A program made the position numbers and the translations under genes. Positions 13,383-14,524 of a stretch of 14,524 nt of DNA are shown here, piece by piece (position 1 is the stretch's first letter; each line of letters starts with the position of its first letter). This stretch comes from CAZXNF01 sp050741255. Its GTDB lineage: Bacteria > Pseudomonadota > Gammaproteobacteria > Burkholderiales > SG8-41. The notes under the pieces are model-generated. The model ran no database searches, had not been told where the DNA came from, and saw only the letters and a program-made list of their open reading frames with translations. The DNA lies in assembly GCA_050741255.1 (NCBI GenBank), contig JBOIEQ010000110.1:1-14524 (forward strand), written 5' to 3'.

Positions 13383-14369
13383 CTAGTTGAACTGCTTCAA
13401 AAACCGCAAGTCATTCTCGAAGAACAGCCGCAGATCGTTCACACCGTAACGCAGCATCGCCAGCCGGTCTGGACCGAGCCCGAACGCGAAACCCTGATAG
13501 CGCTCGGGATCGATCTTCACGTTGCGCAGCACCTGCGGGTGCACCATTCCGCAGCCGCCGAGCTCGAGCCAGCCGTCGCCGAAACTCATGTCGATTTCCG
13601 CCGAAGGTTCCGTGAACGGGAAGAACGACGGGCGGAAGCGCACTTTGAGATCGTCGCGCTCGAAAAAGCTGCGCAGGAAATCCGTGACCACTCCCTTCAG
13701 GTTGGCGAACGTCACTTGTTCATCGACCCAGAGCCCCTCCACCTGATGGAACATCGGTGAATGCGTCGCGTCCGAATCGACACGATAGACCCGCCCCGGC
13801 GCGATGATCCGGATCGGCGGCCGATGCTCTTCCATGTAGCGGATCTGGATCGGCGAAGTGTGCGTGCGCAGGAGGTGCTGGCCACCCGCCAGGTAGAACG
13901 TATCGTGCATCGAACGCGCGGGATGGTTCTCTGGCTGGTTCAAGGCCGTGAAGTTGTACCAGTCGGTCTCGATTTCGGGACCATCGGCCACAGCGAAGCC
14001 CAGCGAACGAAACAGCGAGGCGATCCGCGCCAGGGTATGCGTCACCGGATGCAGCCCGCCCGTGCCCATTCCCCGGCCGGGCAGTGTCACATCCAGTGCC
14101 TCGGCGGCCAGTTGCTGATCGAGCGCCGCCTGCTGCAGGGTGGCGCGACGCGCGGCAAGCGCATCTTCGATCCGCTGCTTTGCCACATTGATACGGGCGC
14201 CGGCCGCCGGGCGCTCCGCCGGTGGCAGTTTGCCCAACCCCTTCAACTGCTCGGTCATCACGCCGGACTTGCCGATGTAACGCGCCTTCACCTGCTCGAG
14301 CGCCTGCGCATCGCCGGCCGCGTCAAACGCGGCCAGTGCTTCGATGACGATGGATTCGAGTTCGTGCAT
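13383..14369 (-). CDS. pheS: Phenylalanine--tRNA ligase alpha subunit
   Basis: PheS is the catalytic subunit that charges tRNA-Phe. The 328-residue product is one residue longer than E. coli PheS and aligns throughout. An N-terminal coiled coil (about 1-90) binds tRNA. The class II core follows with motif 1 around GGLHPVTHTLARI (104-116), motif 2 PGRVYRVDSDATHSPMFHQVEG (191-212) and motif 3 GFAFGLGPDRLAMLRYG (293-309). Ala295 lies where E. coli has Ala294 in the phenylalanine pocket, so ordinary specificity is expected. The ATG at 14369 has no Shine-Dalgarno; the bases before it come straight from the tail of a terminator. It is followed by pheT after 10 bases. Confidence 0.98.
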   Translation of the reverse strand: MHELESIVIEALAAFDAAGDAQALEQVKARYIGKSGVMTEQLKGLGKLPPAERPAAGARINVAKQRIEDALAARRATLQQAALDQQLAAEALDVTLPGRGMGTGGLHPVTHTLARIASLFRSLGFAVADGPEIETDWYNFTALNQPENHPARSMHDTFYLAGGQHLLRTHTSPIQIRYMEEHRPPIRIIAPGRVYRVDSDATHSPMFHQVEGLWVDEQVTFANLKGVVTDFLRSFFERDDLKVRFRPSFFPFTEPSAEIDMSFGDGWLELGGCGMVHPQVLRNVKIDPERYQGFAFGLGPDRLAMLRYGVNDLRLFFENDLRFLKQFN

Positions 14370-14387
14370 GCGGAAACTGACGGAGCC

Positions 14388-14423
14388 AAAAAAAAGGAGG
14401 CCCCGATTCGAGCCTCCTTTTTT
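14388..14423 (-). terminator. Bidirectional-looking intrinsic terminator or attenuator between rplT and pheS
   Basis: AAAAAAGGAGGC (14390-14401) and GCCTCCTTTTTT (14412-14423) make a 12-base-pair stem with a 10-base loop. On the minus strand, the direction of rplT and pheST, GC-rich GGAGGC/GCCTCC is followed by eight T residues, a strong rho-independent terminator. It ends 18 bases before the pheS start. In E. coli pheST is controlled by attenuation with the leader peptide PheM. Here no Phe-rich leader frame fits in the 69 bases between rplT and pheS. Confidence 0.85.
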
Positions 14424-14438
14424 GCTGTCAGGCGGCTA

Positions 14439-14524
14439 TCAGGCGCCGAGGCTCGCCCTGGCCTTCTCGACGAACTGGGCAAACGCGGGCTTGTCCGTCA
14501 CCGCGAGGTCGGCCAGCACCTTGC
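14439..14524 (-). CDS. rplT: 50S ribosomal protein L20, C-terminal fragment
   Basis: The last 27 codons read KVLADLAVTDKPAFAQFVEKARASLGA, close to the C terminus of L20 (E. coli has [26 protein letters not shown]). L20 is an early 50S assembly protein that also represses its own operon in E. coli. The rest lies beyond the window edge. The stop is TGA at 14441-14439, followed at once by an in-frame TAG (14438-14436). Its place before pheS fits the infC-rpmI-rplT-pheST-ihfA order. Confidence 0.93.
   Translation of the reverse strand, partial: KVLADLAVTDKPAFAQFVEKARASLGA

Noticed and set aside
11882..13390. 502-codon plus-strand frame opposite pheT
   Set aside because: It is the complement of conserved PheT coding sequence, rich in Arg/Gln/His, with no motif or ribosome site.

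Overview
The window is a GC-rich (about 65% by eye) stretch of a proteobacterial chromosome made almost entirely of housekeeping genes. I place it in the Betaproteobacteria, by recall and not by a search: EF-Ts, ribosome recycling factor, UMP kinase and ribosomal protein S2 read like betaproteobacterial versions. The gene orders also fit Beta- and Gammaproteobacteria (rpsB-tsf-pyrH-frr-uppS-cdsA-dxr divergent from map-glnD; rplT-pheS-pheT-ihfA-merR-tRNA-Pro). An XrtA/PEP-CTERM-type polysaccharide deacetylase would suit an exopolysaccharide-making lineage such as Nitrosomonadales or Rhodocyclales. Genus cannot be told.

Layout. Positions 1-4788 (minus strand) hold the rpsB-tsf-pyrH-frr-uppS-cdsA-dxr run, transcribed right to left and leaving the window inside dxr. 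It begins with translation factors and nucleotide supply (S2, EF-Ts, UMP kinase, ribosome recycling factor) and passes to envelope lipid and isoprenoid genes (undecaprenyl-PP synthase, CDP-diglyceride synthase, DXP reductoisomerase). A 331-base gap (4789-5119) holds the rpsB promoter and a structured leader, and presumably the divergent map promoter. Positions 5120-8531 (plus strand) hold map and glnD, overlapping by 8 bases. Positions 8550-10048 (minus) hold a two-gene unit, polysaccharide deacetylase then SAM methyltransferase, which is the only accessory-looking part. Positions 10208-14524 (minus) hold tRNA-Pro(GGG), a MerR-type regulator, ihfA, pheT, pheS and the 3' end of rplT.

Two intrinsic-terminator-like hairpins sit inside operons, between rpsB and tsf and between rplT and pheS. 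They probably act as partial terminators or attenuators that set the ratio of upstream to downstream expression. Many genes are tightly packed (4 to 17-base overlaps or gaps of 5-33 bases), and several starts lack a visible Shine-Dalgarno sequence, which points to translational coupling.

I found no CRISPR array, insertion sequence, integrase, toxin-antitoxin pair, phage gene or clear undescribed system. The best leads are the deacetylase/methyltransferase pair between two conserved blocks, the structured rpsB leader, the two intra-operon terminators, and a low-GC patch with a candidate IHF site at the 3' end of pheT.
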